From: SAR202 cluster bacterium
GTDB taxonomy: Bacteria > Chloroflexota > Dehalococcoidia > Lucifugimonadales > UBA826
Assembly: GCA_022447825.1 (NCBI GenBank)
Contig: JAKUTY010000003.1
Location: 1-64,000, forward strand
Direction: 5' to 3'
Length of the DNA: 64,000 bases
Both the position numbers and the translations under genes were made by a program. Positions within the stretch are counted from its first letter, which is position 1; the number at the start of each line of letters is the position of its first letter. Positions 9,505 to 18,848 of the stretch are shown piece by piece. The notes beneath the pieces are model-generated. The model saw only the letters and a program-made list of their open reading frames with translations, searched no databases and was not told the DNA's origin.

Positions 9505-10395
9505 TTATCTAAACCAAAACAAAACCGCAAACGTATACATTAGCCAAACAAAAATTACCGGTAAAATAAATATATCTTTCATTATTATGTCTTCTGGTTT
9601 TTCGCCTTTTCCTTTATATACAACAAGATACAAGTATCTGAACAAACCACAAAAAACAAAAACAGCAGAAAAAATCATTAAATTATTTGATGGTAAATTT
9701 TCAGCTAACAAAGTATAAGCAAAATAAAGTATAGCTATAGAAATCGAAATTATTACCAAAGTAAATTTCAATTTACCTAATTCATAATTATGTAAAGAAT
9801 CTCGGGTTTCATTGGAGTTTGATGAATTAAGTTTTTCTGAATATCTTTTTGATAACGCAATGAATAAAGCTCCCAGTGCAGTGCAGATATAAAGCCAATT
9901 AGACATAGGTATTTCAATAGCTAGTGCTCCTGATAAAACTCTAATGATAAACCCCGTAGATATTGAAAAAACATCAAGAATAAATACATTTCTAAACAGA
10001 AAAACATATCCCAGCATAATTAACAGATATGAGATCATAGCAACTAGGAAATCAATCCCAATAAAAAAGGCAACAAGAATTGCTAACAAGCCAATAATCA
10101 CTGACGAAATTCGTGCAACATTTATCGACAATTCACCTGATGCAATAGGTCTATATTTTTTTGTGGGATGATTTTGATCTAATCGAATATCTAAAGAATC
10201 ATTAAGTAAATATATAGAAGAACTAATTAAAACAAACCCTACAAAAGCATAGGAACTAGTAAAAAATATCTCCCAAAAATCGTCAACAAACCAAGATTCA
10301 TTAAATGAAAAAACCATAGGTAAAAAAATTACAAAGTTTTTAACCCATTGCTTAGGACGTGAAGATTGTAAAATTGATAACAAAACCTTAATCAT
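9505..10395 (-). CDS. UbiA-family prenyltransferase, decaprenyl-phosphate phosphoribosyltransferase-like
   Basis: SSRPKQWVKNFVIFLP and YLLNDSLDIRLDQNHPTKKYRPIASGEL motifs; polytopic. Confidence 0.85.
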   Translation of the reverse strand: MIKVLLSILQSSRPKQWVKNFVIFLPMVFSFNESWFVDDFWEIFFTSSYAFVGFVLISSSIYLLNDSLDIRLDQNHPTKKYRPIASGELSINVARISSVIIGLLAILVAFFIGIDFLVAMISYLLIMLGYVFLFRNVFILDVFSISTGFIIRVLSGALAIEIPMSNWLYICTALGALFIALSKRYSEKLNSSNSNETRDSLHNYELGKLKFTLVIISISIAILYFAYTLLAENLPSNNLMIFSAVFVFCGLFRYLYLVVYKGKGEKPEDIIMKDIFILPVIFVWLMYTFAVLFWFR

Positions 10396-10490
10396 GAATA
10401 CATACTATCTCAAGAATCATTGATATAAAACAAACCTTAAATCTGTTTTTCATAAATGTTAAAATGTCTCAAATTTAGAGAGGTAATCAA

Positions 10491-11243
10491 ATGTCTGGAC
10501 ATTCAAAATGGTCAACTATTAAACATAAAAAAGCTGCCACAGATGCTAAGCGGGGTAAATTATTTACAAAACTATCTAAAGAAATCATAGTCGCAGCAAA
10601 AATGGGGGGTGGAGATATAGAAATGAATTTCCGACTGAGGATGGCTGTACAAATTGCTAAAGATGCAAATATGCCCGCAGACAATATTGATAGAGCAATT
10701 AAAAAAGGATCCGGATCTGGAAGTGATGGGGAAGCAATGTCTGAAATAGTTTATGAAGGATACGGACCTGGAGGAATTGGAATTATGCTCCAAACGTTGA
10801 CTGATAATAAAAATCGTACTGTTGCAGATATCAGATCTACCTTATCTAAGGCAGGGGGTAATATGGCTGAATCTGGAGCAGTAGCATGGCAATTTGAGCA
10901 AAAAGGTGTACTAGTAATAAATGCAGTTCAAGATCAAGCTGAAGAATTAGCTATGATAGCAATAGATGTAGGTGCTGAAGATTTTGAAACATATGACGGG
11001 ACTCTTCACATATATTCCCCACCTACAGATTTAGAAAATATCAGAAATACATTTTCTGAACAAAATATCGATGTTTCATCAAGTGAATTATCACTAATTC
11101 CTAGCAATACGATTTTATTAGACGATAAAAAAGCTGTTCAGACACTCAAACTTCTAGAGCAACTTGAAGATCTAGATGATGTTCAGAAAGTTTTTTCTAA
11201 TGCTGATTTTTCTGAAGAAGCCATGATTAGTTTCCAGTCATAG
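10491..11243 (+). CDS. yebC: YebC/PmpR family regulatory protein
   Basis: MSGHSKWSTIKHKKAATDAKRGKLFTKL N-terminus. Confidence 0.95.
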   Translation: MSGHSKWSTIKHKKAATDAKRGKLFTKLSKEIIVAAKMGGGDIEMNFRLRMAVQIAKDANMPADNIDRAIKKGSGSGSDGEAMSEIVYEGYGPGGIGIMLQTLTDNKNRTVADIRSTLSKAGGNMAESGAVAWQFEQKGVLVINAVQDQAEELAMIAIDVGAEDFETYDGTLHIYSPPTDLENIRNTFSEQNIDVSSSELSLIPSNTILLDDKKAVQTLKLLEQLEDLDDVQKVFSNADFSEEAMISFQS

Positions 11244-11614
11244 TGTTCGTGGATTTTTTTAGTATAGAATTTGATCATATGCCACCTAAAGAACTTAGGG
11301 GCAACAGTAGAGCCTATTGGGCTCAAAAAATTGCTCCTAAAAGAGCATTCCAAGATGAAACAATTATCAAACTCAGAGAAATAAACCCAGGATTTATGGG
11401 GAAAATTAAAATACTTTATAAAGCATTTTATTCTGGTAAACCTATTGATATTGACAACCTAATCACAGGCATGAAATATGCTCAAGATTGCTTACAATTG
11501 GAGGGAGTAATAGAAGATGATACTCCTGACCATGTAATAAGTGTTTCAGTAGAATATCAGCGGGTAAAGACCATGAAAGAAGTGAAACTTATAATGGAAG
11601 TTACAAAAGTTTAG
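11243..11614 (+). CDS. RusA-like Holliday junction resolvase
   Basis: PIDIDNLITGMKYAQDCLQLEGVIEDDTPDHV matches the RusA pattern D-x-D-N...D...G.(I/W).DD; position between yebC and ruvA. Confidence 0.65.
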   Translation: MFVDFFSIEFDHMPPKELRGNSRAYWAQKIAPKRAFQDETIIKLREINPGFMGKIKILYKAFYSGKPIDIDNLITGMKYAQDCLQLEGVIEDDTPDHVISVSVEYQRVKTMKEVKLIMEVTKV

Positions 11615-11622
11615 AGGCACAA

Positions 11623-12204
11623 ATGATTTCAAAAATTTCAGGAAAAATCTATGCTAAACATACTGACCACATCGAAGTTGAAATAGGACATGGCATAACT
11701 TTGGTGGTGTACATGCCTCAATCAAACATTAATAGTTTAATTGAAGAAGATACCACTGAAGAAATTTTTACTTCTCTTCAATTACGACAAGATAGCATAA
11801 CAATTTTTGGTTTTTTGGATCCTCAAGACAGAATCACTTTTGAAATATTAATCACTATTTCAGGAGTAGGCCCTAAACTTGCTGTTGCAATATTATCTTT
11901 AATGAACTCAAGTGAAATTTTTCAAGCAATTGAAACTGAAAATTCTCATCTTATGACACAGGTACCCGGAGTAGGAAAAAGGACTGCTGATAGGATGATA
12001 TTGGAGTTAAGAGGTAAATTAGAAGCCCCACAAAACTCTGTACTTACATTTGAATCAAACAACGAAATCATCGACTCATTAACTGCCCTAGGGTACTCTA
12101 CGAATGAAGCAAAATCTGCTGCTTCTAAAATTCCAACAGGTCAAAATCTTTCATTAGAAGACAGAATACGTATAGCTTTACAAAATATTTCATTAAATGA
12201 CTAA
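11623..12204 (+). CDS. ruvA: Holliday junction branch migration protein RuvA
   Basis: ISKISGKI start, GVGPKLAVAIL and PGVGKRTADRMILELRGKL HhH motifs. Confidence 0.94.
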   Translation: MISKISGKIYAKHTDHIEVEIGHGITLVVYMPQSNINSLIEEDTTEEIFTSLQLRQDSITIFGFLDPQDRITFEILITISGVGPKLAVAILSLMNSSEIFQAIETENSHLMTQVPGVGKRTADRMILELRGKLEAPQNSVLTFESNNEIIDSLTALGYSTNEAKSAASKIPTGQNLSLEDRIRIALQNISLND

Positions 12205-12931
12205 TTACGACAATTGGGCAGAAATTTATGATGAAATATATTCAGAATATAAAGATGATTTGCATTTTTATCAAAATATATCGTCTGACTCAGAATCTAT
12301 TTTAGAAATAGGATGTGGTACGGGAAGAATTTCAATTCCATTAGCTCAATCTGGTAAAAAAGTTCATGGAATAGATATTTCTCCAAAAATGATAGAAATT
12401 GCTCAAACAAAAACGAATAACACTCTTACTAACCTTTCTTTTCAAGTAATGGATATGAGGGAATTAAATTTCAAACAACAATTTGACACAATTTTAATTC
12501 CTTTCAATGGTTTCCAATCACTTTTAAATGTCTCTGATCAAATCAAATGCTTAAAAAACATAAGGAAACTTTGCCATAAAAAAACTAAAATAATTTTTGA
12601 TGTTTTTTTCCCCGACAAAGAAATATTTGAGCAAAAAAGCTCAAATTTCTACTTAGTGTCCCAAAAAACTCAAAAATCCTTAGAAGTTTGGCACAAGACA
12701 AATTTTGATTTCTTCAATCAATTACTTCATACGGATTTACGAGTAATACAATTTCTTGATACCCAAAACCCTAAAGTTAGTTACAAATCTTTCAGCCTAA
12801 GATATTGTTATCCACAAGAATTAATCTATTTATTTGAGATCTCAGAATTGCAAATAGTTAATATGTATAGTGACTTTAACAAAACACTAGATGCAACAAA
12901 CCAACTAGTTATCGAGGCCCAAATTATTTAA
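12197..12931 (+). CDS. class I SAM-dependent methyltransferase
   Basis: [32 protein letters not shown] motif I. Confidence 0.9.
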   Translation: MTNYDNWAEIYDEIYSEYKDDLHFYQNISSDSESILEIGCGTGRISIPLAQSGKKVHGIDISPKMIEIAQTKTNNTLTNLSFQVMDMRELNFKQQFDTILIPFNGFQSLLNVSDQIKCLKNIRKLCHKKTKIIFDVFFPDKEIFEQKSSNFYLVSQKTQKSLEVWHKTNFDFFNQLLHTDLRVIQFLDTQNPKVSYKSFSLRYCYPQELIYLFEISELQIVNMYSDFNKTLDATNQLVIEAQII

Positions 12932-14916
12932 TGAATAAATTTAATTTAATTTCTGATCTCAAACCTACGGGAGATCAACCCCAAGCAATTGAAAAAATTT
13001 CAGAAAAAATTTCTAATAATGTTTCTGAACAAACATTATTAGGTGTAACCGGAAGCGGAAAAACTTTTACTATGGCTGGAGTAATTGAAAAAGTGCAAAA
13101 GCCCACACTAGTTTTAGCTCACAACAAAACTTTAGCTGCTCAACTTGCTACCGAATTCAAAGAATTTTTTCCACAAAATGCTGTTGAATACTTTGTGAGC
13201 TATTATGACTATTATCAACCCGAAGCTTATGTACCTAGAACTGATACCTATATAGAAAAAGATGCCAGCATAAATGAAGACTTAGACAAACTACGACATT
13301 CCGCTACTCGTTCATTACTTACACGCAAAGACGTATTAATTGTAGCGTCGGTTTCATGCATATACGGGTTAGGAAGCCCTGAAGAATATCAAGGATTTGT
13401 TGCATCAATTGAAAAAGGAGAAACAAAAACTCGAAAATCACTAATAGAACAATTAATTAATATGCAATACGAAAGGAATGATTTCGATTTATCTAGAGGA
13501 AAATTTAGAGTTAAAGGAGATACAGTAGATATTTTCCCAGCTTATGAACAAATTTGCGTCAGAATAGAATTTTGGGGAGATCAAATTGATAGGATTTCTA
13601 CAATTGACCATTTAACCGGTGAGATTTTAGGTCAAAGAGAATTCCTTGAAATATATCCAGCTAAACATTTTGTTACACCTGAAGATAAAATTAAAATGGC
13701 TATAAAAGACATTAAAACTGAATTATCAACACACCTAAAACTTTTAAATTCAAATGGAAAATTACTAGAGGCACAAAGACTAGAATCAAGAACAAAATAT
13801 GACATTGAAATGCTTGAATTAGCTGGATACTGTTCTGGAGTAGAAAATTATTCAATGCATCTCTCTAGGCGTAACCCTGGCAGCACTCCATATACTTTAT
13901 TAGATTATTTCCCAAAAGATTTTCTTTTATTCGTAGATGAATCTCATATGACTATTCCACAAGTCCGAGGAATGTATTTCAGTGATAGATCAAGAAAAGA
14001 AACTTTAGTGGAACATGGATTCAGACTACCTTCTGCTTTAGATAATCGCCCTTTAAATTTTAATGAATTTCAAAATCGTATTCACCAGGTGGTATATGTT
14101 TCAGCCACGCCAAGCGTTTTCGAACAAGAAAGAAGTAATGAACACATTACAGAACAAATAATTAGACCAACAGGACTTATAGATCCAGTTGTTGAAGTAG
14201 TTCCGGTTGAAGGTCAAATTGATCATTTATTGGAAACTGTTTCAGAAAGAATAAAAAAAGGCGAAAGATGTTTAATCACCACTTTAACCAAAAGAATGTC
14301 AGAAGAATTATCAGATTATTTAAAAGAAAGCGGAATTAAAACACAATATTTACATTCTGAAGTCGATACTCTTGAGCGAAGTGAAATTCTTAGAGATTTA
14401 AGATTAGGAGTATACGATGTCATAGTTGGAATTAATTTATTAAGAGAAGGATTAGACTTACCTGAAGTCAGTCTTGTAGCAATATTAGATGCTGATAAAG
14501 AAGGGTATTTACGATCTTACACTGCGCTAATCCAAACAATTGGAAGAGCTGCTCGGCACATAGATGGAAAAGTCATTATGTACGCTGACAGAATTACAAA
14601 TTCAATGAAAACTGCAATAGATGAAACAAATCGTAGGAGACTTCTACAAGAATCTCATAACAAACAACACGGTATTACACCTAAAAGTATTAACAAAACT
14701 ATTAAAGATATCAATGAAAGAATAAGAAGTATTTCTTGGGTAGAACAATCTAAAACTGAAACAATTTCTAACAAGGAACTTCCAAAAGAAGAAATAACTA
14801 ATTTGATAAAAGAGCTAGAAATTCAAATGAAAAAATCATCAGAACAATTAGAATATGAAAAAGCCGCAATTATAAGAGATCAAATTATAGATTTAAGAAA
14901 AGTACTATCTGATTAA
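12931..14916 (+). CDS. uvrB: excinuclease ABC subunit UvrB
   Basis: [12 protein letters not shown] Walker [23 protein letters not shown]-terminal UVR motif. Confidence 0.97.
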   Translation: MNKFNLISDLKPTGDQPQAIEKISEKISNNVSEQTLLGVTGSGKTFTMAGVIEKVQKPTLVLAHNKTLAAQLATEFKEFFPQNAVEYFVSYYDYYQPEAYVPRTDTYIEKDASINEDLDKLRHSATRSLLTRKDVLIVASVSCIYGLGSPEEYQGFVASIEKGETKTRKSLIEQLINMQYERNDFDLSRGKFRVKGDTVDIFPAYEQICVRIEFWGDQIDRISTIDHLTGEILGQREFLEIYPAKHFVTPEDKIKMAIKDIKTELSTHLKLLNSNGKLLEAQRLESRTKYDIEMLELAGYCSGVENYSMHLSRRNPGSTPYTLLDYFPKDFLLFVDESHMTIPQVRGMYFSDRSRKETLVEHGFRLPSALDNRPLNFNEFQNRIHQVVYVSATPSVFEQERSNEHITEQIIRPTGLIDPVVEVVPVEGQIDHLLETVSERIKKGERCLITTLTKRMSEELSDYLKESGIKTQYLHSEVDTLERSEILRDLRLGVYDVIVGINLLREGLDLPEVSLVAILDADKEGYLRSYTALIQTIGRAARHIDGKVIMYADRITNSMKTAIDETNRRRLLQESHNKQHGITPKSINKTIKDINERIRSISWVEQSKTETISNKELPKEEITNLIKELEIQMKKSSEQLEYEKAAIIRDQIIDLRKVLSD

Positions 14917-14964
14917 AATACTTTTTATCAACTTACTATTTTATTAGTACATACCTTATTTAAA

Positions 14965-14993
14965 TTGACAGCCCATTTTCTCAAATATAGAAT
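14965..14993 (+). promoter_or_regulatory. candidate sigma-70-type promoter for the DUF59-mrp pair
   Basis: TTGACA (14965-14970), 17-nt spacer, TAGAAT (14988-14993). Confidence 0.6.
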
Positions 14994-15017
14994 AAAAGTA
15001 AATCATAGGAATTAAAA

Positions 15018-15332
15018 ATGACAAATTCAGCTACAGTTTCAGAAGATGAAGTCTTAGAAGCCCTAAGAGATGTATATGACCCTGAAATTCCAGTAAATAT
15101 TGTAGATTTAGGTCTTGTATATGGAGTCTCTATCACGGAGGCAGACGTAGAAGTAACAATGACATTAACTTTTGCAGGTTGTGGAATGGGACCCTACATA
15201 GCCCAACAAGCAGAATGGAGACTTGCTGAAATTGATGGAATTGAAGATATTAATGTTGACCTAGTATTTGATCCTCCATGGAATCCTGAAATGATTACAG
15301 AAGAGGGTAAACGTCTTCTAGGTCTCGATTAA
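15018..15332 (+). CDS. metal-sulfur cluster assembly factor (MIP18/DUF59, SufT/PaaD-like)
   Basis: ALRDVYDPEIPVNIVDLGLVYGV and FAGCGMGPYIAQQAE motifs. Confidence 0.88.
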   Translation: MTNSATVSEDEVLEALRDVYDPEIPVNIVDLGLVYGVSITEADVEVTMTLTFAGCGMGPYIAQQAEWRLAEIDGIEDINVDLVFDPPWNPEMITEEGKRLLGLD

Positions 15333-15337
15333 CTGAT

Positions 15338-16135
15338 ATGACACAACAAAACGCCTCACAAGCTAGAGCAAAAATTGAGGCTATGAAGCGTCAATTCGAA
15401 CAAAAAAGGCAAATCGATTCATCTCTCGGTGGTATCAAAAACAAAATTGGAGTTTATAGCGGTAAGGGTGGGGTAGGAAAAACTACTGTCGCAGTAAATT
15501 TATCTGCTGCACTTGCTAATTCAGGTCACTCTGTTGGAATACTTGACGTAGATATTGATTGTCCAAATGTTGTTAGAGCCATGAAAATATCTGAGCAACC
15601 TATGCTAGACGAAAATAAAAAAATGATCCCCGCGGAAAGATTCGGGGTAAAAGTTATGTCAATGGCATACTTTCAAGAAAATGAAGATGAGGCGACCATT
15701 TGGAGAGGCCCCATGATTCACAACGCAATCAATCAAATGTTGCAATCAACAAATTGGGGCGAATTAGATTATTTAATTGTCGACCTACCACCTGGAACTT
15801 CAGATTCACCACTAACTGTAATGCAAACACTTACTATGGATGGGTTTGTAGTAGTGACTACACCCCAAGAACTAGCAAAAATCGATGCAAAAAGATCAAT
15901 AAATATGATTAAAAAGCTACAGGTAAATGTTTTAGGAATAGTAGAAAATATGTCTGGTGGTATTTTTGGTTCAGGTGCTGGAACTGAAATTGCAAACGAA
16001 CTTAATCTTGATTTTTTGGGATCTATTAAACTCAGACAAGATTATCAAGACACATCAAAACCTGCCTCCTTATTAAATAACGAAATACTTAATGAGTATG
16101 AATCTATCATCCAAAAATCTTTAGTGAATTTATAA
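15338..16135 (+). CDS. Mrp/NBP35-family P-loop ATPase (Fe-S carrier)
   Basis: VYSGKGGVGKTTVAVNLSAALA deviant Walker A, LIVDLPPGTSD. Confidence 0.9.
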   Translation: MTQQNASQARAKIEAMKRQFEQKRQIDSSLGGIKNKIGVYSGKGGVGKTTVAVNLSAALANSGHSVGILDVDIDCPNVVRAMKISEQPMLDENKKMIPAERFGVKVMSMAYFQENEDEATIWRGPMIHNAINQMLQSTNWGELDYLIVDLPPGTSDSPLTVMQTLTMDGFVVVTTPQELAKIDAKRSINMIKKLQVNVLGIVENMSGGIFGSGAGTEIANELNLDFLGSIKLRQDYQDTSKPASLLNNEILNEYESIIQKSLVNL

Positions 16136-17710
16136 TTAAATTAATTTTGCCTTATTAATAAATTCTTGAAGTTTTTTCTCTGGCTCATCCCCTAAATGGA
16201 TAACTATAGGCTTCCTGCCTATCGAGTCAAGAATTTTGAAATCTCCCTGAATTTGAGAATTCATCAAATCATAAAATGAAAAATCTTGTGAAGGAACTGT
16301 TATGTCAAATTCTAAATCATTAGAAACAAATTGAATAAATGTGCCTATGTCAGGACCTCCCTTAAACAATTGTCCCAATGAATGTAAATAATTTGGTCCT
16401 AATGCTTGAATCACTGGTAGTTGAAATTTAAAAGAAAGAATTTCACCAAATAAATTCATCAAATTGACAATTTGAGTACTCGGATCAGCAAAATATAAAA
16501 ATCCCACATAATTATTTTTATCTAAATCCTGAAAACAATTAATCAATCCATCAAATGAAATTGTTTGTTCTAAAATATCAATTTGTTGTTTCGAATGAAT
16601 CAAGTAATTTGTTTCATTTTTTGATGATTGAACATCAGGTTGATCAAATGGATTAACTTCCATTATTGCCCCTAAGCTTGATACAACTAATTCCCATACA
16701 AACAATTGAGGAATCAAATCACTACTGTCAGAAATTGAAACATTTAAAATCTGTTGCGTAGAAGATGTAATTGTTTCAAAAGAAAATTCCGAACCCTTTT
16801 TTAATGAAAAAAGTAAATCATTTCTGTTCATATGCTGGTCATTATTATTTATAATTATAGGAATAATGCCTTTGTTGTTCTTACCTAAACTTTCTGCTAT
16901 TAATTGTTGTATCCATTCAGAAAAACCTACAAATTCTGGATCAATGCTAATTAACATCTTATTTTTACCTGTTAATAAACCTTTCAGAATAAACTGGGCA
17001 ATCTCTTCACATTGATTCAGATATTCTAATTCACTAAATTTCTCAATTTGATTTCTCAAAGAGCTAAGCAAATCATCTGAACTAACTCCACTCATCAAAG
17101 CAGGAAACATACCAAAACTAGATAAAACTGAGTATCGACCACCTATTTCTTTCATTCCATAAACAACATCAGAAAACTTTTTAGAAATTGCTATTTCTTC
17201 TAATTGAGACCCTTTGTCGGTTATCGCAATGAATGCATCTCCAGGAGAATCAAACATATTATTGATCTCCACATGATGATAAAAATATTGAAAAATCATT
17301 AATGTTTCTAAAGTAGTTCCAGATTTTGAACAAACTAAAAACATAACATCTGAATCTAGAGTAAAATCATGTAATTTTTGTAAATATCCTGGATGATAAT
17401 TTTCTACAAAACATACTTCTATTTTTTTGTCTCTGGATAAATTATCTACTAATACCTTAGCGCCTAAACTACTTCCACCCATCCCAATTACAATTAATTT
17501 ACGAAAAGGAATTAATTTATATTTTTCATATACATTTGAAAACTCCAAATAATGAATAATCAGTTTTTGAGGATCCACCCAACCTAAATATTCTTGAGAA
17601 GATATATTTAACAGATCATCAAAATACTCATAATTTTTATCTAACATCTTGGAAATTACTGAATTAATTTCAGATAATTTCTGTTTTAAGTTAGAAGAAT
17701 CAGAAACCAA
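16136..17710 (-). CDS. glucose-6-phosphate isomerase-like protein (Pgi part of tal-pgi type)
   Basis: SIS domain motifs VIGMGGSSLGAKVL, CSKSGTTLETLM, GGRYSVLSSFGMFPA; TTG start with GAGG upstream. Confidence 0.82.
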   Translation of the reverse strand: MVSDSSNLKQKLSEINSVISKMLDKNYEYFDDLLNISSQEYLGWVDPQKLIIHYLEFSNVYEKYKLIPFRKLIVIGMGGSSLGAKVLVDNLSRDKKIEVCFVENYHPGYLQKLHDFTLDSDVMFLVCSKSGTTLETLMIFQYFYHHVEINNMFDSPGDAFIAITDKGSQLEEIAISKKFSDVVYGMKEIGGRYSVLSSFGMFPALMSGVSSDDLLSSLRNQIEKFSELEYLNQCEEIAQFILKGLLTGKNKMLISIDPEFVGFSEWIQQLIAESLGKNNKGIIPIIINNNDQHMNRNDLLFSLKKGSEFSFETITSSTQQILNVSISDSSDLIPQLFVWELVVSSLGAIMEVNPFDQPDVQSSKNETNYLIHSKQQIDILEQTISFDGLINCFQDLDKNNYVGFLYFADPSTQIVNLMNLFGEILSFKFQLPVIQALGPNYLHSLGQLFKGGPDIGTFIQFVSNDLEFDITVPSQDFSFYDLMNSQIQGDFKILDSIGRKPIVIHLGDEPEKKLQEFINKAKLI

Positions 17711-17731
17711 TAAATCCTCATGAAAATTAAT

Positions 17732-18838
17732 TTAAACAAAATTTAGAGTTGATCTCTTGCTTGAAATATTTTGAATCAAATCATCAAATGAATTTTGGAA
17801 TGCGTTTAATCCATCTTGTAATAGTTGATCTGTAATCAAATCTAATGAAAGGCCTAAACGATTTAATTGGTCTAAATGTATTTTTGCATCAATTAAATCA
17901 TCTGTAATTGCCTCGTCAAATTCTCCATGATCCAAAAAAGCATTCAATGTTGGGTCAGGCATAGTATTAACAGTGTTTTGTCCTATAAGTTTCTCTACGT
18001 ACAAAACATCAGAAAAATTTGGGTTTTTAGTACTAGTGCTTGCCCATAAAGGTCTTTGAAGCGTAGCACCTTCATTAGACATTTCATAAAATTCAGAGCT
18101 AGAAAATTTGTCTACAAACAATTCATAAGCTAATTTAGCATTAGAAATTGCAGTTTTACCGTGTAAAGCTTCAGGCACTGATATATTAGAGTCGACAGCA
18201 GTATCAACTCTACTTACAAAAAACGAAGCTACTGAAGAAACATTTGAGGGAGATTTTCCTTTAGAAATCAATTTCCGTAACCCTTCTAAATATGAATCAA
18301 TTACCTGATTATAAAAATTTAAAGAAAATATCAAAGTCACGTTAACATTAATTCCTTCTGAAATCAGTTCAGTTATAGCAATCAAACCTTCTTTAGTGCC
18401 AGGAACTTTTATCATTAGATTATCTCTATTAATTTGGCTTACTAATCTTTTGGCTTCTTCAATAGTACCCTTAGAATCATTAGCTAAGTGCGGGTTAACT
18501 TCCAACGAAACAAAACCATCCGATTTATTTGAAGTTTCAAATGTTGGTTTCAACAAATCTGCAGCAGACTTAATATCTTGAACAGCTAAATTTTCATAAA
18601 TTTCTAAGTCAGACAGATCTCTAGAAATTAATTTTTTTATATCTTCATCATAAATTTCACTTGATGAAATTGCTTTTTCAAAAATACTAGGATTTGATGT
18701 AAGCCCACGCACACCTGAATCAATAATTTTTTTTAATTCACCGTTGGCAATCATTTCACGAGACAAATTATCATACCAAACAGACTGACCTAAATTATTT
18801 AATTTTACTAACCGAGTATCAGGCAAAAAAGCCTCCAT
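17732..18838 (-). CDS. tal: transaldolase
   Basis: SVWYDNLSR, GLTSNPSIFEKAI, FVSLEVNP, NLMIKVPGTKEGL, INVNVTLIFS motifs. Confidence 0.93.
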   Translation of the reverse strand: MEAFLPDTRLVKLNNLGQSVWYDNLSREMIANGELKKIIDSGVRGLTSNPSIFEKAISSSEIYDEDIKKLISRDLSDLEIYENLAVQDIKSAADLLKPTFETSNKSDGFVSLEVNPHLANDSKGTIEEAKRLVSQINRDNLMIKVPGTKEGLIAITELISEGINVNVTLIFSLNFYNQVIDSYLEGLRKLISKGKSPSNVSSVASFFVSRVDTAVDSNISVPEALHGKTAISNAKLAYELFVDKFSSSEFYEMSNEGATLQRPLWASTSTKNPNFSDVLYVEKLIGQNTVNTMPDPTLNAFLDHGEFDEAITDDLIDAKIHLDQLNRLGLSLDLITDQLLQDGLNAFQNSFDDLIQNISSKRSTLNFV

Positions 18839-18848
18839 TAACTAAAAA

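Noticed and set aside
12625-12646. ATTTGAGC-AAAAAA-GCTCAAAT inverted repeat
   Set aside because: Lies inside the methyltransferase coding sequence with no terminator context; likely chance in AT-rich DNA.
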